DNA of 64,000 bases from Phanerochaete sordida (Eukaryota; Basidiomycota; Agaricomycetes; Polyporales; Phanerochaetaceae), in the NCBI GenBank assembly GCA_019973155.2, contig BPQB01000048.1:186001-250000 (forward strand), written 5' to 3'. Every line of letters begins with the position of its first letter. Positions within the stretch are counted from its first letter, which is position 1. Positions 54,843-64,000 of the stretch are shown here, one piece after another. The position numbers were made by a program, and so were the translations under genes. A model generated the notes under the pieces. It worked only from the letters and a program-made list of their open reading frames with translations. It searched no databases and was not told the origin of the DNA.

Positions 54843-56868
54843 TCAAAGGTGAGACCTGGCCATCTGCGAGTCGAGGGCGGCGCCCGCACCTGTGAACACG
54901 CCCACGCTCGCCGCGCCCTCGAACGTCTCGCAGCCGGCGACGAACGCGTCCCAGCGCGCGTCCGACACGATCTTGCTCGTCACCCACGGCTCGACGCCCA
55001 TCGCCTGCACGAGCGCGCCCAGCTGCGGCAGCACCGCGTCCAGCGCCGCCGTCTCCGCGTCCGCGAGCGCCTTCCGCGTCAGCCCCGCGTTCTCGATGTA
55101 CCACGCCGCGTCCGCCTTCGTGCAGCTCGCGACGTAGAGATCGACGAGCGGCTGTGCGACGCCCGCCGCGCGCGCGGCTTCGTACGCCATCCGGTGCCCC
55201 ATCGCCTCGACGATCGCCTGGCATTGCGGCAGCACGAGCTTGTTGACCTCCGTGCTGCGGTGGTGCGTGGACGATGCGAGCACGGCGCGGCTCTCCTCGA
55301 AGATGCCCGCCTCGTAGCGTGCGAGGAGGCTCTTCGGGTCGCGCGGCGCGGGGACCTTGTAACGGCCCTGCAGCATCTCCGTCGCGATCTCTGCGGGCGG
55401 AGGGTCAGGGCGGGGCACTAGCGATTCCTAGGAGCGTACGTACTGATAGAGAGGACGAGCACGTCACCCTCGGCGATGGCGATGCCGCGCGTCTCGTTCT
55501 GCGATAGCCTCAGTACAAGCTCTGCGCGTGACAGCCGGGGCGACTCACATGCATGGTCGTGAGCTGGTTGTGTGCGAAGAGGCCCTGGACGCCGCAGCGG
55601 TCCGCGATGGCGATGCCGCCCGCGTTCGAGTGCGCGACGATGGTCGTCTTGAGGATGCCCGCGATGGCGTGGCGGACGCGGTAGTCGACGGTGGTGTCGC
55701 TGAACACGCTCTGGCACCACTGCACGAACGCCTCCATGACGTAGACCTGCGCGGTGAGCGTGAGGATCGGGATCTGCTGCGTGCGGAAGTGCAGGATCGG
55801 GACGCGGTCGCCGGGCCCGCCGACGTGGCGGCGGAGCGAGTACAGCGCGCCGATCGTCGCGTAGCACTTCATGATCGGCAGCGCGAGCGAGCCGATGCCA
55901 ATCGTCCCGACGACGACGCGCCACATCGACTGCGTGAGCGCGAGCCGCGGCGACGCCGCCTTCTCCGTCGAGCCGAGAATCGACTGCGCCGGCAGGCGGA
56001 CGTTGTGGAAGGACGTGATGGCGTGGTTCACGGGGTTCGGGCCGCCGCGTTCGGGGAGCAGGCTGTGCAGGACACGGTGAGCAACTGTGTCAGGCACGAG
56101 GGGAGGGTACGTACGTAGACTTGATGCCGGTGCACATCTGCTGGCCGTCGTTCAGGGGGACAAGGAAGGGCCGGATGCCACGGTCTTCGCCGTTAGCGTA
56201 GAGCTTCGCCCAGACGACAGCGACAGTAGGAAGTCCGGCGGGAACGGTAGGGGGCATGAACCTAGGGTCGAGCGTTAGCGCCGGAAGGGAAGCGCAGCGC
56301 GTACGCGACGTACTTGGCTGCGCCAGGGGTGGGAGTGTTCAAGATGAATTCGCCGGAAGGAAGGAGAGTGGCGGTGGTCTCGAGGTTCGCGATGTCGAGA
56401 CCGTGTCCGATTTCGGTCATGAGGAACTGGCCGCTGCGGAGGAACGTCAGCGTCGGCGGCGGTTCACGACGAAGGATGCTCACTGTTTGCGGTAGTTGAG
56501 GAGGTCGTCGACGAGGGGGACGAGCTCGGGGCGGTGGACCGCCTGGCGGGCGATCGTGCCGGAGGTCAGGTTGACCTGGATCGTGATGAGCGTCATCGCG
56601 CCGCCGTCCATGGCCATGATTGGGTCCTGGTGCAGCTCCCAGAACTTGGGGGACAGCGTCAGGACATCGTCAATGGTCAGGCCTGTGCACGACGTCAGCA
56701 CCGAGGGCCGTCGCGACAAACGACGGGGGACGTACGGTACGCGCGGACGACCTCCGCTGCTCGCTGGTACGCGAGCTTGGCCTTTTCCGTTCTCGTGAGG
56801 GCATGTGTCGGGGTCGTGAAAGCGGGGGTGCTCAGGAGGTGGGCGGCGCGCTTCGGGGTGTGGGACAT
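54843..56868 (-). CDS. Acyl-CoA oxidase-like flavoprotein with peroxisomal targeting end
   Basis: Seven-exon model of 571 aa: 56868-56736, 56682-56484, 56433-56314, 56261-56115, 56062-55549, 55498-55444, 55390-54843; introns 50-53 nt. The middle domain shows TEIGHGLDIANLETTATLL and FILNTPTPGAAKF, the FAD/substrate signature of acyl-CoA oxidases. It is followed by GEDRGIRPFLVPLNDG, ERGGPNPVNHAITSFHNVRL and TQSMWRVVVGTIGIGSLALP. The second half has DRCGVQGLFAHNQL and RGIAIAEGDVLVLSI, whose Glu in EGD matches the catalytic base. The protein ends in SHL, a type-1 peroxisomal signal. Likely role: first step of peroxisomal fatty-acyl-CoA beta-oxidation, forming trans-2-enoyl-CoA and peroxide. It is shorter than classical oxidases (~650-700 aa), so substrate range is unclear. 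Confidence 0.85.
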
Positions 56869-59800
56869 GACGAGAGAGACAAAGAAGGGACTATACAGGA
56901 AAATGTACAAGGAGAAGGAGGAAGACCGCGGGCGGGGGACAGCCTGGCGAGTCGCGGGACGCGTGCGCCGTATTTCTACCTGGCCGCCTAGCGTGTAGAC
57001 CGAGACCGTAGCAAATTGGCGAATTTTACAAGGCCCAACCTGACCCTGTTCGCGATCAGAAAACGATGGCACGTTCCCATCGTTCCAGAAGGCACTTCTG
57101 GCGTGCAGGTTAGCATCCTGAGCCCGGCCACGATGACGCTGCGTGAAACCTTTGGGCCGCTTCAGTTTGATCCAAATCGGAAGAGGAAGAACGAGACTCA
57201 ACAGAGATCCCGTTAAGCGAGCAGCCCGCACGCTGACCCTGCGTCGGCCGCCACCCCAGCGTCCCGCAGCGCTGCGAATTTGCCAGGATGTCCCCTTGTG
57301 TGCTGGCGTGCCTTTCTGATCACATCAGCCCCCATCGCAGGTGCAGATCTGGGCGTGATTGCCCCGGAGAGCGGAAGCTCTTGCGGAAGAAAAGTCGCTG
57401 CGCCACGAGTGGGGATCGGCGCGCGTACGCCATCGCACCGGCTCCCGAAGCGTCGGCATCTTAAATCGCGCGCACCCGCCGCCGCCGCCGCCCTCGACGC
57501 CCGCCAGCACATCGCCGAGGCCGGGGGCCCACACGTTCGCGGGACCGGCTGAATCGTCGACGGCCCCCGGACGCGCTTTTGCCGCAGGACGGGATCACTG
57601 GAAAATAAGCTGACCCTTTAGGCCGCATCGCATTGCTGATAGCGCACGCCTCGATAGCTGCTGACCCAGGCTGCCCGACTGAATGCATCCGGACTAGATT
57701 CGAGTGACCTGGGCTAGCGTTCGTCATCGCAGACACGCTGCACGCTGCGGCACGCCTGCAGGTCGATATCAGCGATCACTTCCGTGCATGTTCGACATCT
57801 GGGACGCACCAAAGATAGTGCCTTGTCTATTACACACTCCGGACGCTCGGGATGCGCTGAACCTAAATCATATGGCGAGCCGGTAGGTCGCAGACGGCGG
57901 GGGAATCCTCGAAGGGCATCGCGCCGCCGCGGGGCACGTGTAGGCCCCCGGCTGTAGTTCCTGGGCTCGCGCAAGTGGCTTTCAGCCTCTCGCAGCGACA
58001 GCCTGGCGAGGGGGAAAGCGTCGAGCCGCTTGAGACAGCTCCTGGGCAGCAGGTGCAGCGACGCGAAAGGCAGGTTTTACCCGGTTCGGAGGAAGAAGCG
58101 TGGCCGATGCTTTACGTACGGTCCGCGGCGAATCTGTGGAATGCTGCCAGCGACGAGCGGTCCATATTCCCATGGCCTGCCATTCCGTTCGCGACGGGCT
58201 GTGTCGAGTGCCCAGCTACGGGGTGCAGAAGAAGCCCTGAGTGCATTATACCAACACAGGCAGGTCTCTGTTCCCGGTGATAGCAGCGCTTTCCGTCCTC
58301 AGAAACAAGCGACGAGCAGCAAGTGGACAATCCGAGATTGGCGGTGTGTGTTGTCGGTCACATGGAGGCGTTCTCAAGTCGCGATGGCGTCGTCATACCA
58401 GGGGCGAGAGGAAGATGCTTCACAAGGACAATCCCCCCAGATTTACAGTCGCTGCTTCGCACAGAGAGAGTTGTGTCAAAGTCTGAGCTGCAGAACGAAC
58501 ATGAGCGTCGAGGAGAAGGCCGGCGTGAAGGGCCAGTTTCAGCGGCACCATGCCAACCGCGGGCGCCAAAGGTTGCGACACGCTGAAGTCCCGCTCGTCT
58601 CTCTTCCTCTGCTTCCAACACATGCCTCATGTTTTCTTCGCCCATGCCTGGTTTTCATCTTGAATTCGATGTAGAAATCACGTCCAGGAGAAGATTGTCG
58701 CATTGAGCACTCGTAAGTCCGAACGACTTGGCGGTTCACCCGGTCTAACGCCAGCTCGGTACCTTTCAGTGCACGCGTCCTGCGTATACCGTGCCTATGA
58801 GGCCCAAATGCGCGTAGTGCGTAGCGGAGACGGCCTCAACGAGCAAGGTGGAGAGCAAGAGACGGCGCCGAGGGCAGAGGACGTCTTCCGTATGTTTCCC
58901 GCTAAGCCCTCTCGCCTTCCATGCGCTGAATAGCCCTGCTTCTGATCAGGAGCACGAGCAGTTACGTCTTCGCCCCCACCTGCCTGCCCGATGATCCTCG
59001 CCCATCGTTCTCTCGCTCGCAAAGGTATCTCAGAGCCAGAGGTCGCGTCTTCGCTGGGCCCGAGTCGCCGCGTGCACGGGCTGCTGTCGCTAGGGAGTCC
59101 CCCGCTTCCCGCTCGCGGTTAGGCTGCAGCGGCATCCATCTGTCACCCGCACGTCGCTAGCCATCGGCGGCGAAAGATAAGGCGTCGTTCGCGACGTCGC
59201 GCGACGCGTCGTACGACAAACTGCCCTCTCGGGCCCCGACGACAACACGCCATGTCTCCGACCTGGACGAGATGTGGCGGCCGCTGGGTGGCGGCGGCGC
59301 AGGACCGCGTGCTTGGACCATCTGAACACTGCTTCCCCCTTCCCAGAACCGTCAGGAGCGAAGCACGTTGGCGGCCGGGATCATCGTCTCACGACAGGTC
59401 CTGTCAGTCATATCGGACGCCCGAGGCCCGCATTGCGGCGCACCTTCGACGCAGAACGCTGCCAGGCCCGTCCTCCGGCTTACGCACGCTCAGGATGATG
59501 TGCAGCCAGGGCTCGCCTTCTGTGCCGCCCGGCACGCTCACGAGACCACAGCTCGTACGTACGCCGGCCGCCCTGCTCGTCGCCTGGCCTGATCCTGGCC
59601 TACGTTTTCTGGGGCACTCGGTCTGCGGGCAGCGAGGGACGTGATGTCCGGCTGCGGCTACCTATTCGCCGGTGTCATTTTTGCCAGGAAGATCTCAAGG
59701 ATCCCCGACACCAGCAGCCACGCGTCCTTACGTTGCTCCTTGGGTCAACGATCGCGGCTGAGCGAACCAGAGTGCGCCCTCCTGGCCGCTCCAAAGCGTT

Positions 59801-60783
59801 CACCCGTGGGCGAGCATCTTCGCACCCTCCTCGCTCATCTTTTTCTTCCGTCGTCTTTGTGGCTGCGGCTGTTCTACAGAGGCGCATGCCTCCGTCTGAT
59901 CCCTCCTGCGCAGTCTATCACCCGGAACCCGAGGAACATTCGCCCTTACGAAGGCGGGCCAAGCTTCCGCCAGCAACGTCTGGCCGTCCCCCGCGGGCAC
60001 CGACGGCAAGCGGTGCCCTGGTCGAGCCCCCTCTCGGTGCCGCGTCGATCCACTCTGCCTCGTGTCGACGTGAGACATCGATATCTGGGCCCATCGCTGC
60101 TGCCCACGCCCGCCGCGCGGAGCTGCACCCATGCCCGTATCGCCCTCTGATCAGTGAGGCGCCGGCCCGCGCATGCGGCAGCGTGCTCGCCGTGCAGCCT
60201 GTCTGCGATGCACCACTCTCTTTTTGTTCCCCCGTCCCCCATCGTCCCCTGGAACCTGGCTGCATTCTCACTGCGTTCTGGACGTTCTGGGCGACCCAGC
60301 CGATGGCGATCCCGACGCGGACGGACAGCAGCCCCGCACGCCTGCGGGACGCATCGTTGGGCACCGCGCAGAGCCGCACCGTCGCACACCGGCGGGCCGG
60401 CCTACGACGCCCTGTGGCTAGGATGATTGGCAGATCAGGAGGTAGGCGACCGCATGGAGGCCACGGCGATATCAACGAAGGAGTGGGATTGTGGAGAGAT
60501 CTTCAGGGCTCGAGTTCAGAGCCCAGGAGACCCGTTCGTCCATACTCGATAGCCATGTTATCATCCGTTCTCATGTACTGTATCCTCCACCTTCCAGGTG
60601 TGCGAATACCCGTCAATACAATTACGATCGTCACCATCTGTACAACTTGCTCAGATACCGAGAGAAGTCCCAGTGCCACGGTTCATTCTGCTCTATAACA
60701 GTACGCTCACATAATTGCAACAAGTACCGGACTGTCGCCGTGGTACGTACACGGCTCCTATAGTACGGACGAGGTCGAAGAAC
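56869..60783. other. 3.9-kb interval with no supported gene
   Basis: Upstream of the oxidase gene and beyond the 3' end of GTPase gene B. Many overlapping frames exist on both strands because the sequence is GC-rich, but none combines an ATG, splice logic and a recognisable protein. A 321-codon frame at 59733-60698 is low-complexity Arg/Pro/Ser-rich and overlaps equally long antisense frames, so I did not call it. No repeats shared with the rest of the window were noticed. Confidence 0.5.
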
Positions 60784-61987
60784 TCAGCAGATGATACAGT
60801 CGTCGTGCCGGCGTCGTCGCCGGATTCTCTCCATCTCCGCCTGGTGCTGCCTTCTGGCTTCCTCCTGCGCCTGAGCCTCCCGCGCCTGCTGCTCCCTGAC
60901 CTGCCGCAGACGCTCCTCCTCGGCCGCACGGGCAGCAGCCTCCTGCTGGAGCGCGAGCTGTACCTGCCGCAGCCTTTCCTCCTCCTGCCTGCGGGCCGCC
61001 TCGAGCTCCCTCTGGACGCGCTCGCGCTCGGCCTGCGCCTGCGCCTCCTGGATCGCCCTCTGGCGCTGCGCCTCCGCGAGCTCCCGCGCCTTCTGCGCCT
61101 CCTGCGCGCGCCGCGCCGCCTCAGCCGCCTCGCGCTGGCGCTGCAGCTCCGCCTCCTGGCGGCGCTGCGCCTCGCGCATCTCCTGCGTCTTCAGCTCCTC
61201 GCTCGCCGCCGTCTGCTCGAGCGCCTTGTGCTCCTCGACGAGCTCGCGCTGGATCTGCAGCGGGAGCGGCACGTTCGCGACGAGCCGTCCCAGGATCGCC
61301 TGCGCGGACGCGAGCGTGTTCGCGTGGCGCGCCATCGCCGCGCCCTTGTCGAGCACGGGCTTGAAGAGCGCGCCGTCCGTCGCGAGCTCGTGCTCGCGCG
61401 CGGCGCCCTTCTCGGCGCTGACCTCGGACCACATGTTCGTGACGACGACGACGTTCGCGAGCGTGCTGTCGCCGCAGAGCGACCTGAACATGCCGAAATT
61501 GCGGCGCGAGATGCCGCCAACTCTGAAGTCGGAGATGCGGTGCATGTAGATGACGCCGCTCAGCTTCTTGTTCTCGCGGTACCTACGCGTAATAGGATAA
61601 GTGTATGGTTACCGCTGTTCGCGTCGGTGAACTCACTGGTTTGCCAGGTACGACGCGATGAGCTTCAGGATCTCCGTGTCGGTCTTGAGGGTGTCGTCGA
61701 ACCCAGGCGTGTCTATCAGGGTCACTCGGCGGCCGAGCAGCTCGAACGGCTGCGAGGTCCGCACTTCGGTGGTGCACGACCGCAGGCCTTCTCCAACCGG
61801 TAGCTGCGAGCCGCTAATGAGGTTGACGAACTGGACGCAGGTGTCAGCAAGCTGTTGCCACTGTACAGACAGCTCGCACTGACCGTCGATTTACCGGTGC
61901 CTGTGGCACCCATGACGCTGCCAGGCTACGTTAATCACAATGCAAAGGCCAATTGCGAGCGACTCACGCGATGAGTACGTCTGACAT
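60784..61987 (-). CDS. P-loop GTPase with C-terminal coiled coil and CaaX-like end, copy B
   Basis: Exons 61987-61968, 61917-61884, 61830-61637 and 61582-60784, each the same length as in copy A, give 348 aa. The N-terminus is MSDVLIAVMGATGTGKST, then FVNLISGSQLPVGEGLRS, DTPGFDD and TNMW; IYMHRISDFRVGGISRR follows. The coiled-coil half is Glu/Gln/Arg-rich like copy A, but the end differs: a basic run RRRRRH then DDCIIC. CIIC is a possible CaaX box with Cys at X, preceded by positive charges as in lipidated small GTPases. Role unknown; membrane anchoring inferred. It is transcribed toward the single-copy core and is preceded by the FIG4-type relic copy 3. Confidence 0.88.
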
Positions 61988-62037
61988 GGCGAGGGATCGG
62001 TGGGGTTAGTGCTGTAGACGACTGGCAAGCCTGAGCC

Positions 62038-62043
62038 TATATA
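62038..62043 (-). promoter_or_regulatory. Probable TATA box of GTPase gene B
   Basis: TATATA 51 bp before the start codon, in the same aacgctatataggctca context as at the other copy. Confidence 0.5.
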
Positions 62044-62230
62044 GCGTTCGGAATGCACGAACACGAGCATGCCGCCTGCCCGACGTCCATGGCGATGCAC
62101 TCCAACTTGCGGTGCGCACGCTCACGCGCAGCCGCTTCTCATTCTGCTTTCCGTCCTTGGCGGTGTCACCCGCCGCGCATGCCGAATCGCCACCGTCACC
62201 TTGTACATTCCAGATGAAACCTAATACAGG

Positions 62231-62300
62231 AACATGCGAACGGCGACATGCGAAACGGCGACATGCGAAACGGCGACATGCGAACATGCGAATAGCGCAC
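62231..62300. repeat. 15-bp tandem repeat array upstream of GTPase gene B
   Basis: Three units of gaaacggcgacatgc (first slightly altered) followed by a partial unit. The homologous spacer upstream of GTPase gene A lacks the array, so it expanded after the inverted duplication. It lies just beyond the 3' end of the FIG4-type relic. Confidence 0.7.
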
Positions 62301-62944
62301 GCACTCGAAGCCAGCGCACAGCGTTCAAGACACCCCGGCGAGCCACTTCTCGTTGTCGGCCGCGACGGGCAAGCGCTCCTCGCCGGCGACGACGTCCTAG
62401 ACGAACGAGCGGGCGCGCTTGACGTACAGCGCATAGATGTCGACAGCGGCGTCGGGGTCGGCAGTGCTCGTGGCAAGCGTGATGGGCGCGTCGTACTTGC
62501 GCTGGTCCTTGCGCGCGGCGGACTCGTGCGGCGCCGGCGACAGCTGGGTGCACTGCGCGACGTACGCGCCGTACTCGGCCTCCTCCTCGGCCGGCACGCT
62601 CGCGTCGAGCAGCGCGACGGCAATAAATTCCGTCGAGGTGAGGTCCGGCTTGAGCTCTGCCTTCGAGGCCGTGGACAGCGGCGCGTCCCACGGCTCGATG
62701 TGTGTGTTCTTGCGGCTCGTGGGCAAGCCTGAGCTTATCCAGCGCCGCACGCCATCCATGAGCCTGCGACGCCAATCAGCATCTTCGTCTTCATTTTGGG
62801 GAATGAAGGCGTACTGTGGAGGATGAAGCACCGCCGTGTGCCTTGACATGAAGGGACTCGGGTTCTGTGCGGGCCAACGCCACGTGCGTTCTTCCTGCGA
62901 ACGAGGCCCTGTATTAGCACGGATGAGGAACGAAGAGAAATCCA

Positions 62945-63470
62945 GAACTCACCCAAGCAGCTTCAGCGTGCTCAGCTCTGCGAACGGCGCTGAGTGCGCT
63001 TCTCCAGCCACCTTCGTGAAGATGGCCGCCACGAATGGCGGCACGTCGAACATGCGCTTCGACGTGCATAGTTCCCTCGCGCCAGCTCTCGCGGAAAAAA
63101 ACCGGTATCGTGACCTCGATGAGCCGGCTATCGTCGTGGGGCGGGTCTGCCGTGAGTGGCAGGTGTAGGGGTGAGATGACGACCGCCGCGAGATGATCAT
63201 GTTGCGACGAGACTTGTATGGTCGAGAGGTTCGCGGCGACACCGTCCAGCTTGCGTCCAGCTGCTCGATGCCCCACCGGCCTATCGACTTCCGCCAAAAC
63301 TGGAGATAGCACTCATCCTCCTCGGTGGCGACGCTTATCACGCGCCCTGCATCTAGGCCCGCCCTGCCCCACCCGCAACCAGAATCCGCCGTCGCTGGTG
63401 ATGTCGAGGACGTCCAGCAGGTCTGGCCCCCGCACGATGAGCGCGCGCTGCATCAGCTCGTCTGGGGGTA
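62945..63470 (-). pseudogene. F-box/LRR-like fragment inserted in FIG4-type relic copy 3
   Basis: The interval absent from relic copy 2 reads, in three successive frames, RGPDLLDVLDITSDGGFWLR, then DGVAANLSTIQVSSQHDHLA and DDSRLIEVTIPVFFRESWRE, then FVAAIFTKVAGEAHSAPFAE ending STLKLLG before a gtgagt donor. The style is that of leucine-rich halves of basidiomycete F-box proteins. The frameshifts indicate a dead fragment. The family call is tentative. Confidence 0.4.
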
Positions 63471-63903
63471 TGCCAGAGGCTGTTCGTCGAATACACGAGA
63501 TGCTTGCCAAGGCTCGGGAAGAGTAGCGGCCAGTACCAATATCGCCGCGCTCCTGCACAAACTGCTGGATCCCACGCTTGCACTCGTCGAGGTCGTACGC
63601 CGGCTCGAGGTGCTCCTTGCGGAACCAGCTGCGGGAGCCGCCGCGCTGCACATGCGTCACGATGCGGCCCGCGGTGATGCCGAAGAAGGGGTTGATCGCG
63701 GCCTGCTTGCACGCGTCGCGCACCGAGTTCGCGTAGACGCGCCGGAAGTCCTCGATGATGTCGCGCGAGGGGCTGTTCCAGTGCGGCATACGTCGGTCCG
63801 TCTCGACGCGGTTCATGAGTGCGCTGCCGGTGTACTGCATCGCCAGCACTGCGCAGAGATCAGTGCGCGAGCTTCAAGAGGGAGGCGGTGCATGTACTGT
63901 CGC

Positions 63904-63941
63904 CGTGGTCGTGGTACATCTCCGTGGTCGTAGTACATCTC
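63904..63941. repeat. 19-bp tandem duplication in FIG4-type relic copy 3
   Basis: Units 63904-63922 and 63923-63941 differ at one base (cgtggtcgtggtacatctc and cgtggtcgtagtacatctc). On the coding strand each encodes the start of EMYxDHGD. Because 19 is not a multiple of three, it shifts the frame. Confidence 0.85.
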
Positions 63942-64000
63942 GGTGAGCATGTTCACGGTGTCGCCGTCGAAGGCGGGGCTCGGCGAGTCGACGACGCTGA

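Larger units (their letters stand above)
60784..64000 (-). repeat. Right arm of large inverted duplication
   Basis: Reverse-oriented counterpart of 44690-47727, running past the window end. It differs by a ~600-bp insertion within the FIG4-type relic (about 62870-63470), a 15-bp repeat array near 62231-62300 and a 19-bp tandem duplication at 63904-63941. Confidence 0.85.
62325..64000 (-). pseudogene. FIG4: SAC-domain (FIG4-type) phosphoinositide phosphatase relic, copy 3, 5' end outside window
   Basis: From the right edge the frame reads [17 protein letters not shown], then, after an intron, [49 protein letters not shown] and WFRKEHLEPAYDLDECKRG: the region after the catalytic site of FIG4 proteins. 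A 19-bp tandem duplication shifts the frame before this intron. A second frameshift lies at the RGD/YWYWPLLFPSLGKHLVYST junction (about 63530). After a ~600-bp insertion the C-terminus resumes (NEDEDADWRRRLMDGVRRWI, then LTSTEFIAVALLDASVPAEE), hits a premature TAG after RARSFV, and would have ended at 62325. The longest clean frame is 63849-63313. It is better preserved than copies 1 and 2 but still broken; the unseen 5' half could change this view only partly. Confidence 0.75.

Noticed and set aside
59733..60698. 321-codon plus-strand frame
   Set aside because: Compositionally biased, overlapped by equally long frames on both strands, no motif, no splice consistency.

Overview
The window is nuclear DNA of a basidiomycete fungus, most likely an Agaricomycete. 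The evidence is GC-rich coding sequence, many 46-60 nt introns with GT..AG borders and CTNAC-like branch sites, and seven paralogues of the DUF6535 membrane-protein family, which I know mainly from Agaricomycetes. Exon models were built by eye from splice signals, frame and paralogue comparison; no alignment or transcript data were available.

Layout. 1-44 kb is an accessory, duplication-rich region. Seven apparently intact DUF6535 genes lie at 1026-4423(+), 11966-15344(+), 17925-21568(+), 22087-25884(+), 26374-30334(-), 33092-36746(+) and 40190-44085(+), plus an orphan 3' end at 32.1-32.5 kb. Six of the seven share one gene plan: a tiny exon 1 (27 nt in five of them), exon 2 of 126 or 141 nt ending just before the first membrane segment, one giant exon 3, and a short exon 4 encoding an Arg/Ser-rich tail. 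Between them lie decayed genes: F-box/LRR relics (4.8-5.7 kb and probably 15.9-16.8 kb), two copies of a 3-ketodihydrosphingosine-reductase-like pseudogene inside a tandem duplication (6.85-11.67 kb), and SAC-domain (FIG4-type) phosphoinositide-phosphatase relics (37.5-39.1 and 44.7-46.2 kb). A 286-bp TIR element with TA target duplication sits between the convergent DUF6535 genes 4 and 5.

44.7-64 kb holds a large inverted duplication. A FIG4-type relic followed by an intact coiled-coil GTPase gene occurs at 44.7-47.7 kb (+) and again, reversed, at 64.0-60.8 kb (-). The 13 kb between the arms carries more ordinary genes: an F-box gene (-), an NHA1-type Na+/H+ antiporter (-, 11 exons), ribosomal protein uS5/RPS2 (+), and a peroxisomal acyl-CoA oxidase-like gene (-, 7 exons, C-terminal SHL). 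The F-box gene, antiporter and oxidase look intact.

How they relate: apart from RPS2, the antiporter and the oxidase, which are single-copy here, the region is shaped by repeated segmental duplication followed by selective survival. DUF6535 and GTPase reading frames are preserved, while the FIG4-like, KDSR-like and F-box-like passengers collect stops and frameshifts. I see no CRISPR, rRNA or convincing tRNA.
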